Below, one piece after another: positions 35,823 to 46,400 of a stretch of DNA of 64,000 bases. Made by a program: the position numbers and the translations under genes. Source of the DNA: Scortum barcoo (lineage: Eukaryota; Chordata; Actinopteri; Centrarchiformes; Terapontidae); NCBI GenBank assembly GCA_023238725.1, contig CM041548.1, positions 10,030,752 through 10,094,751 on the forward strand, in the 5' to 3' direction. Positions within the stretch are counted from its first letter, which is position 1; each line of letters opens with the position of its first letter. The notes below the pieces were generated by a model, which saw nothing but the letters and a program-made list of their open reading frames with translations, was not told where the DNA came from and did no database searches.

Positions 35823-36364
35823 TTGGCCCTTTTCCACTAGCACCTACTCGGCTCAACTCCTACTCGCTTTTTAGGCTTTTCCATTACGTGTTGGTACCTG
35901 GTACCAGGTACTTTTCCTAGTACCTACTCGAGCTGAGGTCGAGCCGAAAATGTGACGTCGGTAGACGGCAGGCCACTGATTGGCCAGGGCCTGACGTCAC
36001 TAGATGCGTCGGGAGAGCGAGTCGTTCATAAGAGTCAACCGCGCCATTTTTAAAACGCAATAACAGTAACAACGAACACGATCAGAGATGCACAGAAATA
36101 AATCCCGCGGAGCAACAATGACGAGGTGCAGACATTTCTTTGTCTGGTGGTGGCCTCCATTGCTCCGTAGTCGTCGTTTCGTGTTTGTGTCGCATAACAA
36201 ATGACGTCGCTGGAGTTTCGGCCGCGTTGCCACGACGACCCCACCCACGCTGAGGTGGTACTCTTTATTATTATCTTTATTATCTTTATTATCCATATTG
36301 TAATGGAAAACGAAACTGAGTCGAAGCGAGGCGAGCCGAGTAGGTACAAGTGGAAAAGGGCCAA
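35823..36364. mobile_element. Non-autonomous DNA transposon (MITE) with about 65-bp inverted repeats and TA duplication
   Basis: The left end 'ttggcccttttccact' is mirrored at the right end as 'agtggaaaagggccaa', and the similarity runs on for about 65 bases (cctactcggctc..., ttttccattac). A TA flanks each side. The 542-base element has no transposase. The TA target favours a Tc1/mariner- or PIF-type mobilising enzyme. Confidence 0.75.
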
Positions 36365-36366
36365 TA

Positions 36367-36640
36367 GTCTCTCCAGCGTGTCCTGGGTCTTCCCTGGGGC
36401 CTCCTCCCAGGTGAGACATGCCTGGAACACCTCCCCAGGGATGTGAAGGAGCAAAGCGGCTCTACTCCGAGCTCCTCCCTGAGTGACTAAGCTTCTCTAA
36501 GGGAGCGCCCTATTCCAATCAGCCACCCTGCGGAGGAAACTCATTTCGGCCTAATGCTTGTATCCGCGATCTTGTCCTTTCAGTCATTACCCAAAGTGAC
36601 CATAGGTGAGGGTGGGAGCGTAGATCATATTGATATTCCA
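36367..36640. repeat. Interspersed teleost repeat remnant
   Basis: The phrases 'cctggggcctcctcccaggtgagacatgcctgg', 'gagctcctccctgagtgac' and 'cgcgatcttgtcctttcagtcat' are familiar from a very abundant fish repeat, probably a non-LTR remnant. The family name is uncertain. The MITE at 35823-36364 abuts it directly. Confidence 0.45.
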
Positions 36641-36770
36641 AATTGTAATTTCTTATTTCTTAATATATTTTATGTTTTTGAATTCATTACTTACAAAAAA
36701 AAAATTAGAGTAGACACAACATTATTTATGATCATCAAACATGCCTTTTATTCGTGAGTAGAGTTACAAC

Positions 36771-36836
36771 AATAAAAATTAACAATAATGTAGGTAGAAA
36801 GTACCCTTTCTGCCTACATTATTGTTAATTTTTATT
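36771..36836. repeat. Near-perfect 31-bp palindrome with 4-base loop
   Basis: Positions 36771-36801 pair with 36806-36836 with a single mismatch (which would be G:U in RNA), around the loop 'tacc'. It could be a fragment of a palindromic transposon, a hairpin RNA or a snap-back artefact. Confidence 0.85.
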
Positions 36837-37066
36837 TTACTTATAAATTACTTCTTCTAAATCGATACATTTTTCCATGGATCGATGATGGAAAGAATCA
36901 GAATATTTTAAAGGATTCAAAATATTTCCTTTTATCCACCACTGAAATGATCTGTGTCAGTGTTCAATATTCATCACAATGAAGGTTAAGAAAATGACTT
37001 CTGTACACATCAAAGTGTCCATTTGTATCTTTATTGCAGAGATCTAAATCAATAATGTCTCAGCTA

Positions 37067-37601
37067 CTAAGGACAGGTTATACGAGATGCACAAACAGAA
37101 GGATAAGTAAGAGAACATGGAACATCATTCCATTGCATATTCGGCTTATAATTGGTGTGAGCACATTGTTCATGTCCTTCCTCTATGGTTGTTTGGCTCT
37201 CCTCCACTCCAGAAGACAAATTTGACTGAGCAGCCATCAGACCACATCCATCTGCCTTCTTTGTGAACATCAGTGAGTCCAATCCAAGTGCGTCCCTCAG
37301 CATGATCAAAGTTCTTAATCAGGAGTTTGATGAATTTCTCTTCAGCCAGACTGTAGATCAGTATAGACACCAGGTTGGCTCTCTCTGACCGACAGTGGAG
37401 CTCAGCATCAGCCCAGGTCAAATGTGTGGAGACGTACTTGTAGCAGCGGCCGTTGAAGCTGTACCAGAACATGGGACAGTTTCCACGTTGCAGCTTCACT
37501 TGATGGTCACCTGAAGGAGAGTCAGCACCCAGAGCCACACCGAACAGGAAGAGGAACAGGAGCATGTTGGTGTCAGAGTCTTTGGAGTACGTGATCTGCA
37601 C
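37067..37601 (-). pseudogene. C-type lectin copy 2, single frameshift (fish lactose-binding/ladderlectin-like)
   Basis: It reads a signal peptide (MLLFLFLFGVALG, possible start at 37601 or 37565) and most of a C-type lectin domain: NCPMFWYSFNGRCYKYV, LTWADAELHC, WIGLTDVHKEGRWMWSDG, FVFWSGGEPNN. One frame change just after EPNN (around 37180) moves the rest (C..TNY, MQWNDVPC, PSVCASRITC) to another frame. The four structural cysteines and the EPN calcium motif are otherwise present. A TATAAAAG box lies about 110 bases upstream of the 37601 start. No introns interrupt the domain. It may be a young pseudogene, a retrocopy, or a gene with a sequencing error at one base. Confidence 0.8.
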
Positions 37602-37710
37602 GGTTGGATGAAATCAAGAATCTTGCAGACAGCTGAAAGGTCACTCTTATTTGTTTCAGAGCGGAATGACGGGTTGATGAGTGGAATGGAGATGATCTGC
37701 ACCGACTGCT

Positions 37711-37720
37711 TCCTTTTATA
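37711..37720 (-). promoter_or_regulatory. TATA box of lectin copy 2
   Basis: 'tccttttata' reads TATAAAAGGA on the minus strand, correctly placed upstream of the lectin start. Copy 1 lacks the corresponding segment. Confidence 0.6.
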
Positions 37721-37805
37721 TGCTGCAGAGAGGGTGTTCGCACTGTTGGTGTGATATCATTGGTCAACTGCACCTGGCAAACATGTTCACTTGTACACAA
37801 CTACA

Positions 37806-38950
37806 CAATAAAACACTGCTTTAGAAGAGACAAATTGTTTCAGCTGTCAAAACATTGAGAACATGCGTTGCTTTGTGGTTGACTTTTCATTTACAACTGA
37901 TAAATAGTAACATACCAAACATTGGCATATTTACACATCAGCAGTATCACAATAGTACAAAACCTTCAATGTGTCCTCTTTTGTATTGTAAACTGTTTTA
38001 TTTTAATAGATTTAACATAATTGTAACTTTACAGTCACAACAATGTTCAGGTTATAATTTCACTTAAGTGGAAATCCACTAAGAAATTATTCTTAAAATT
38101 TCAGATGGATAATTTAATGTTTTCTAAACCTTTAAAAAGCAAAAACACTCAAAACTAACATGTATAGCTTCAAACATCATGGCATGTAAAACAGACTTCT
38201 TCCGTCTTTAGAATTTACATCCACATAATATGGAGTTTAAAGGTTTCAATTTGAATTAGTTGAAGAATCTGCCTGAAAGTCCAATGAAACGTGCATGAGG
38301 AGTGTTTAGAAAAAAAATAACCAGGAAATAAAGAAATAACTGTTCACTATTCATCAAGTTGTTGAACTCTGGCATATTTAAGGTCACTTTACATGTATTT
38401 ATGATTTCATAGCATCATAACAATACTTATCAACATCACTGCATCAAACAAAACAGGCCATAGAAATTAGAGAAAAAAGTAATGAGGAAATTTGTTTTTT
38501 GGCTCCAACTATATGACACAGATCTCTCTGATATCTACTATTTACAAGAACTGTTCAATCCAATTTACTCTGGACCAAGTCACTTAGATCACTGAGTAAC
38601 AGATTTATCAGAGGACACAGATCAATAAAGCTGTTGTCACTTCCTTTTATTTTTGCACTCAGCTTTTCATTGGAAAAATCTGTGTGGAACCTGTAAGTCA
38701 GGAAACTCATCTACATCACTGCATCAAACAAAACAGGCTAAAGCAATAAAAAAGTAATGAGGACATTTGGAGTATTTTTACTCAGTGACTAAATGATAGA
38801 TATCTGGGTTATCTACTTTCTTACAAGAACTGTTCAATCCAGTTTATCCTGGAACAAGTGAAATGAAAACAAGGAAGTTAAAGATTAGCATTAGGTGTTC
38901 CCTACTTATCAACAGTTGTTGACAACTAGCACGTTGAAGAAAGCTTACTT
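37806..38950. repeat. Duplicated block, unit 2 flank (X3-Y2-Z2)
   Basis: 37806-38000 is a diverged partial copy of the X block, 38190-38480 matches 34270-34570, and 38876-38960 matches 34680-34745. Inside, 38440-38480 and 38700-38760 share a 'catcactgcatcaaacaaaacaggc' phrase, so unit 2 also has an internal repeat. No coding exon is visible. Confidence 0.75.
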
Positions 38951-38964
38951 TCAATCCAATGTGC

Positions 38965-39645
38965 TTTTCATCCTGAGGCAAGTGAGGCCTGTAGTTCTTT
39001 GGATGTTTGTTGTGGGTCTTTTGTGACCTCTTGGATGAGTCATCGCTGCGCTCTTGGAGTAATTTTGGTCAGCCATCCACTCCTGGGAAGGTTCACCGCT
39101 GTTCCATGTTTTCACTATTTCGTGGATAATGGCTCTCACTGTGGTTCGCTGGAGTCCCAAAGCTTTAGAAATGGCTTTATAACCTTTTCCAGACTGATAG
39201 ATCTCAATTACTTTCCTTTCTCATTTGTTCCTGAATTTCTTTGGATCTCAGCATAATGTCTAGTTTTTGAGTATCTTTTGGTCTACTTCACTTTGTCAGG
39301 CAGGTCCTATTTAAGTGATTTCTTGATTGAGAACAGGTGTGGCAGTAATCAGGCCTGGGTGTGGCTAGAGAAATTGAACTCAGGTGTGATAAACCACAGT
39401 TAAGTTATGTTTTAACAGAGGGGGGCAATCACTTTTTCACACAGGGCCATGTAGGTTTGGATTTCTTTTCTCCCTTAATAATAAAAACCTTCATTTAAAA
39501 ACTGCATTTTGTGTTTACTTGTGTTGTCTTTGACTAATATTTAAATTTGTTTGATGATCTGAAACATTTAAGTGTGACAAACATGCAAAAAAATGAGAAA
39601 TAAGAAGTCAGGAAGGGGGCAAACACTTTCACACCACTGTATGTT
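38965..39645 (-). mobile_element. Tc1-like transposon remnant with N-terminal transposase fragment
   Basis: The right end '...gggggcaaacactttcacaccactgta' is a known teleost Tc1-type terminus next to a TA. On the minus strand 39240-38960 encodes a helix-turn-helix like that of Tc1 transposase (VIEIYQSGKGYKAISKALGL, then TVRAIIH). The catalytic DDE part is absent and there are frame changes, so it cannot move by itself. It is inserted between the Z2 and X2 blocks of the duplication. Confidence 0.75.
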
Positions 39646-39944
39646 AAATCACCCTTTCTACCCGTGACTTTAGTCATATCCTGCAAGACCTTGATAAAGA
39701 TAAAATTTTTAAAATTTAGAATTTTTAGACCTCATATGTGTTTTGCTCTAAGCTTTACAAACCCAATCTGGGTTGTTTTCTTTGTCATATGAACGCTGAG
39801 AAACCTTTTCAAAGCATTTTTTCCATCATCTTTGGAATATATATTGTTAATAACGGCATTGGATAGAGTAGTCAAGGTAACACATTCACACTTTCACTTG
39901 TCAATAACTACACAGTACTTGAACATAAGCCAAAAAAGACCACA

Positions 39945-40640
39945 AACTCACCTGAAGATGTCACATAAAACCTATAATTTATTAATTTCAGTCAAATTCT
40001 GACATAGTAAAACGCAGCTTTAGAAAAGACATGTGGCTTCAGCTGTCAGAAGGTTGAGGGGACACAAGAGAAGACGTATTGCTTTGTGGTTGACTATTTT
40101 TTCATTTACAACTGATAAATAACAACATACCAAACATAGGGATATATTTACACATCAACAATATTACAATAGTACAAAGCCTTCAATGTGTCCTCTCTTG
40201 CATTGTGAACTTTGTGTTTTTTGTTTTAACATGCAAACAGGTTTTTAAACAACATTGCTTTTTTTAAAGAAAAAAAACGTAACCTTACAGTCATGACAAC
40301 GGCCAATAAATCACTAAACACACCTCCCTGTTGGTTTCCTGTCCTTTCCAGTATTTGACACCAGAGGTAAGAACCAAGCATCATCACGCTGACTTGCTCT
40401 TCTGCTGCCCTCAAGTGGCCACAAAACAAAACAACAACTTTTACATTCCTGCATTGCAGCTTCTTTTCTTTTCAAGGATGCACTTTCACATTGTTGAACC
40501 TCTGAACATGGCACATGATCTTTTGTCACCTCAAAAATGCATAAATAAACAATATTTTACAATGATAAATAACTAACATAGCACAATTCATCTGCTCTTT
40601 GAACACAATGAGCAGAGGTATGTTTGTGCATGTGTGCGTC
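39945..40640. repeat. Duplicated block X2 (near-identical to 34770-35530)
   Basis: It starts 'aaactcacctgaagatgtcacataaaacc' and runs for about 600 bases nearly identical to the X1 block, including the 'tgaccccag'-free AT-rich core and the 'gcatgtgtgcgtcatgtacaggtta' end. Small indels separate the two. Confidence 0.85.
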
Positions 40641-43289
40641 ATGTACAGGTTAATAGTAAAAATGGTGACCACAAGGCTTTTTTATGACACCGACTATTAA
40701 CAGGTCGTATCTCTGACTCAGCTCCAATATTTAAGAATGGCTGACCGGGTATATTTTCAAATGTTATTCTTATGTTATTCCTATTATCTCCGATAATCAA
40801 TTTTTGACCCCTGACAAGACTCACGTGTGTAATCTCAAACACCACTTCCAGAACGATAAACAGACTTCTTTAGGGTTTGTTTGGATTTTGCCTTCATATG
40901 ATATCAATAACCTAAATTCATTTGAATTTTCAACAAAACTGGCCACACATTCAGTGTCAAGAGCATCTACAGGAAGTGTTGGTGACAAAAGTTTGAAGTC
41001 ATTGTCTGTTATTTATGCATTCACAATGACTAAGCTGCTCATAACACACAAGAATTACTTTTAAAACTGAGTCTTCACCTTGAGATCATCCTTGTCTTTT
41101 TCTTGTGATGGACCAAAGTTGATTTTGGCACTAAAATGGTTTGGGAGCTCCCAGTCGGCCCTTTTCCATTTGATTCTTTACGATCTTAGAGGAGAAAGCA
41201 GCTTTGTGCTCAAAAAGGCTGAGTGCTGAAGTGATGACAAACTCTTGTGGCAATAACATTTCTACTGTATTGCACTTTACCCCCCACATTATACAACTAG
41301 CCAAACAATGCAAGACGTGTATCGCTACATAACATTTAGGAATCTCGCCTTTGGATTCTTCCTTCTACTTAGCGGAGTGCACCACAGAGGTGACTGGCTC
41401 TGCATGAACAGACACAGGGTAAGGATAAAATAACTGTGACGACTGCTGATGTTTGTATCATTGTCAGTCATATAATTTCTGAATGGTTTCTGCACTTTTT
41501 TCATGGTGACTACAGACTCAGATTTTACTCAGAATACAGAATCTATTACCAAGACATGCTGGTATTCATTTGAATAATAAATGTGTTTCACATGTCATGG
41601 CAGCATCACCGGGAAGATGTCAGAATTTGATTTATTTGGTTCAGAAAGGATCACATTTCCAGCCAATATGTAGTTGGAGGGCCACAATGTTAATGTTATG
41701 TGTGATAACTGCGATTAATTGAAGCTGAAAGAAATCCTACTGTAGAATCTTAACAGAGGAAGTATGTGCCCTTGTGCTTCTTTTATTCTGTCCACACCCG
41801 ATGACAGTTTACACAAGACCACTTCTGAATGAAATGATCTTTTCAGTCAGTAAGAGTGACTCATCAGTGTGAAAATCTCACTGTGAACATGATTTTGTTG
41901 AATAAAGCTTTGACTTATCTGTTGACATAATACAATTTGAGGATTAAGATAGAAAAAGAAAAAACAGCTCTATGATGGGACTGTGTTTCCATAGCAACCA
42001 TGGGCAAGTGGGATACCATTGCGCAGCCTGAAATCAGTCATCATAATGTCAGAAAGCATCGCTGTGAAGAGTCGGGTCTACTCTACGTGATCAAAGACCA
42101 GACGTCATACCAGGGCCCATTCAAGGAAATTCAATCCTGTGGTGAAAATAAGACACTGATTCCTAAACAAACCAAGAGCTCTGCAGTACATCTATGCTGC
42201 GGGACTCTATGTGTCATTTGGCACTGAGAGATCTATAGGTCCGTATTATATACAAAGTAAAATTATCATTATCTATTCACACAAAAACATCACTGAGAAG
42301 AGTGCATGAGGAGCGCTTGGATAAAAGTCAACCGGGACTTTAAAATGGAAAGGAGAACCAACAAGTATTCGTCCAGTGTTTGAACTCCAGCAAGTTCAGG
42401 ACAGCTTTAGTGTCGCAAAGCTTCCTTCACGTGGCAGATACAATACACTGACGTTGCACCTTTAGTCACTCACTGAGGCCTCAGTGAGAGAAGGTGAGAA
42501 AGCGTAGGTATGGTAAAGTACAACAATAACCTCCCTCCCTGAAAAAAAAAGCTCCACATCATAGACTTAAATAACCATGGCATGTACCATGGATATCCAT
42601 GCAACACGAGGCAGGTATGTAATATGCAGATGAAATGAAAGCATTGATGGAGCAGACTGTGGCCACAAGGTTTTAGACAAAGCAAACTTCTCCACAGAGA
42701 GTGTCATCTGTTTGTAACTGAAATGAAAAAGAGGCTATCAAGTCCTTGTTGACCTCCTATGGGGTGGGGTGCGAGGTGGGGGTGGGGATGAGCAATAAAG
42801 GAACACTCCACCTGCTGAACAGGCTCATAAATAACCAAAAGCTCATCACAGGAACAAAAATAAGGGCTTATTCAGTCCAATAGATACTGTACAGACTAAT
42901 TACAGCCTCCTCTACTCTCGGTCTCAGTTTGGCAAATCTTCGTCTCGCTATGCAGAATTTCCTCATGTAGACAGTTCACAGAGCGCGTACAGATCCTTTA
43001 TAAAACACATGTTCAGTGTTGTAAAGCCTTTAGAGAACAGGCAGCTCTGTGCCTTCGTGTTTTCTTTTTTTTTTTTTTTGTCAGAACACATGGCACCTTA
43101 TTGTCCACTTGGCACCACTGCTGGTAGTGTGATTTTGTTGCTGTGATATTTTCCTGCACAGAGCGTCCTCTACGCCACACGTACTCGGTGCTAGCATTTC
43201 CACTGTGCTCAAGTGTGTTTGTGTGTGTATGTCTTTGAGGGTTTTTATGTATGGGTGTGTGTGGGTGTGCGTGTGTGCAAAGTGTGTGT
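40641..43289. other. Interval between the lectin block and rapgef5
   Basis: No convincing exon. 42176-42340 shows short similarity to 34080-34140 and to the 'gtgcatgaggag...ttgg' phrase at 34375 and 38290, which suggests an older, decayed copy of the duplicated unit. The last few hundred bases before 43290 should be the rapgef5 3' UTR. A T run is at 43066-43079 and GT-rich sequence at 43210-43290. No clear AATAAA was found for rapgef5. Confidence 0.45.
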
Positions 43290-43411
43290 TCAAGCACGCG
43301 GCTCCAGTTTGTGCGACAGCTCAAAAAGTGTCTGCTGATTGTCGATGATGTGCAGGTAGTGAACGCTCGCCCTCACCTCCTCCGCACTGTCGACTCCGAT
43401 TACCTCGTTGC
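43290..43411 (-). CDS. rapgef5: rapgef5 exon 16 (C-terminus and stop)
   Basis: Acceptor ttgtctcttag. It encodes NEVIGVDSAEEVRASVHYLH and IIDNQQTLFELSHKLEPRA, then TGA at 43290-43292. It resembles the mammalian RAPGEF5 end FELSHRIEPR. Confidence 0.95.
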
Positions 43412-46400
43412 CTAAGAGACAAAACGCACACGTTAGTCAGACAGAAGAGCTTTGTACTGGACTCAGGAACATGCAAATTCATACACTTTTGGTACAAACA
43501 CAGACTGTATTATGGCCACATAAAGAGAGTGAAAGACTGTCTTGAAATGGTTGCTTAGAAACTGAGAGAAGCAAGACTCAGGTACAGGTGCAGTACACTA
43601 GCTCAGCTGCAGATGGCGGTACATTCCTCTGAACATCAACACATCTAAATTGTCACAAGACAGAAGCCAATGAGCCTGAAAAGCCCAAAAAAACTCATCT
43701 TATCATTTGTGGTGCTTGGACCACTGCATTGGCAGAATTCACTCAGAAATGTGAAGACTCACCTGGCTGGTCGCTTTGGCAGTGGCGAATCATTCTCACC
43801 GTGTCTGCGATCATATGCTGTTGGTTCAGGAGAAGACATGTTACATCAGTGCAATTACCAAACAATCAAGATAAAATATTTTAAAGAGGCTTTGCAAAAG
43901 ACGCAAATCACATCTCAACTAACACTTGAATTACAATATAGTTTTAAAAAAAGGCAACAAGGAATTTGAGCAAGGTGGCTGCTGATAAATTCTTAATTGT
44001 ACATGAAAAAGGCTGCTAAATAATTACAGCAATGATTATCCACATGGTTGTTAATTAATAAAAATAATACAGTGACTACTTTGCCAGGAGATTGGCTATT
44101 CTAAAACATAAACCAGGCTTTCTTGATCCTGACTATATTGGGTAAAATGTGTTTCTTGTGTGTTTCTTGTGTTTCTTTTCGCCAATCAAACGACCTTCAG
44201 CTTGTGTCTAACCTGAAGCACACACACCAGCACCTGATTGTGACTGATTGGGCTGTTTGTTTCTTCTTTTCCCAACTTCAGGAAAATAAAAACAATTGAA
44301 ACTTTCTTTTTGGCGACATGCTGCTCTGATTAATTATTGTGAGACAAACGTATGATGGGAGCAGCTGCGGCTCAGTAGGCAGAGCTGGTTGTCTGCTAAT
44401 AGCAGGGTTGGCAGTTGGATCCCCAACAAGTCCACATCAAAGTGTCAAAGTGTCCTTGGGCAAGACACTGAAGCCTCAAATTGCTTCCACTGGTTAGGCC
44501 AGCAGCTTGCATGGTAGCTCGCTTCCAGGCTGTGAGTGTGTGTATTACTGGGTGAATGAGAGGAAAATCTTAAAGCACTTCAGAAAAGAGTACTATGTAA
44601 ATGCATTTATATCCCATTTAATATCTATGCGATCGATTAGCTGTTGATGGAGCTCATACTGTTATGAATTTAACTACCACATGACATTATGACGATTACC
44701 TCATTCACTGAATGTGCGGCCTTGGCTGTATGACATTTTAAAACACAAACACTGAAGAAACACAGAACTGACACAACTCACCAGCTTCTCAAAGTTGACC
44801 AGGTTGTCATGGAAGGTCTTATTTCCCTCGTGGATAAAGGTGATATCTAAGAGTAGGGGAAAAGTGTATAAAGTGTAACCAAAAACAATATGGTGTGTGT
44901 GTGCATGTGCGTACAAGTCTGGAGAGGTTAGAGAGGATACCTTTCAGGAGAAGAGGCATAAAAGGAATCTTGGGAGGCTTCATCCTCTTGAAGGCTTCCC
45001 TATAAGCTTTGTGGTTCAGAGATGGATCCTGAAAAAAAGGTGGGGGAGGGGATTTGATTATGAAATCGAAAGATGAATATATTTCAGGTTCTGCATCTAT
45101 CTTTATCTCTGTTTAACAAGTCTCACCGTGATGAGCTCCAACTCTGAGAAAAGCTTCTTGAACTTCCCAGGACATTTCTGAAAGGAAGGCATTCAATCAG
45201 GATTTGATTTAAAGCAGTGCATATAAATACAGTAAATGCAACAACATACACTTACCTCCCAGGTTTGGTTGAGTCGGCTGACGGCTGCTGTGTTAAGACC
45301 CATGATGATGGCAAATGCAGAGTTCAAATTTCTTTGAGCTTTACAACTAAAAAACAAAAAAACAAAAATGTGAATAAAAATTATCATAATGTTTAGAAAT
45401 CTTGTTGTGTTTGATGCATGCACTTTTATTTGTGTATATTTCTGATTTTTTTTTTTGTTCTTACTGAGCTGCGATCTTGATGAACTTCTTGAGCAGCTGC
45501 ACTCTCTTGTTGAGCGACACACACATGAGCACCTCGGACATGACCCACTGCTGGACCTCATTACAGCGCTGGAGCAGGACTGAGAGCGCCGCCGTGTGGC
45601 CGGTTCCAGGAGCACGGCTCAGGGTGTAGTACACCAGCTCCTGCTGCATGTGGAACGAGGAGAGAGTGTGAGTGAAAGACATCGAGCTTTTTTTGAAAAA
45701 CACTGTCACTGAGATACCGTATCATTACTTTCATCATTGAGTCATCTCTTCATTACTTTTTCAAATCATTTTGTTCAATTTCCAGTTTTCAGAGCCCAAG
45801 GTAATTTAATGTTGCTCGTTTTATCTAACCAAAAGTGATAAACCCAAACAAAACCAATTTAATTGATCTATTTAATCATAAAACTGCGCAAAAAAACAGC
45901 AAATGCTTACATTAGAGAATGGGTAGCAAACACAAAACACTGCCTAGATTTCCTAAAGAGACAATAACATCCTCATAACAGTGTAGGATGCAGCCCGTGT
46001 TTCTTCATCTCTCCTATGCTTTCCCATTTTTCTCATTTTCACAGATATTCAGCTCTTCTTGACAGCCGCTCAGCTGCAGGAAGACTTTCTGTACTCATGA
46101 TCCAGCAAGTCTTGTAGAGCATTTGCATCTTTAATGCTTATGTTCCAGCAATCCCTGCCATGAATATAAATTTATTATAAACTATGTGCATATACCTCAT
46201 GGATGGATTTGAAGAGGCTCCAGTCCAGGTGTGTGAGAGCAGCTGCCACATCCCAGGTGTTAATGCCTAAGAGTCGCACTGGCCTCCTGCTGAGCTCAGC
46301 GCTGTCCGTTAAAGGAGGCTGCACGTGCAAAGGAAAGTCAAGTTAGTGACAATGTGGACACATAAATACACATATTATACACACATAGGTACTACCTATC

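Noticed and set aside
36000..36454. Minus-strand open frames at 36.0-36.45 kb
   Set aside because: They lie inside the MITE and the adjoining repeat and have no transposase motif.
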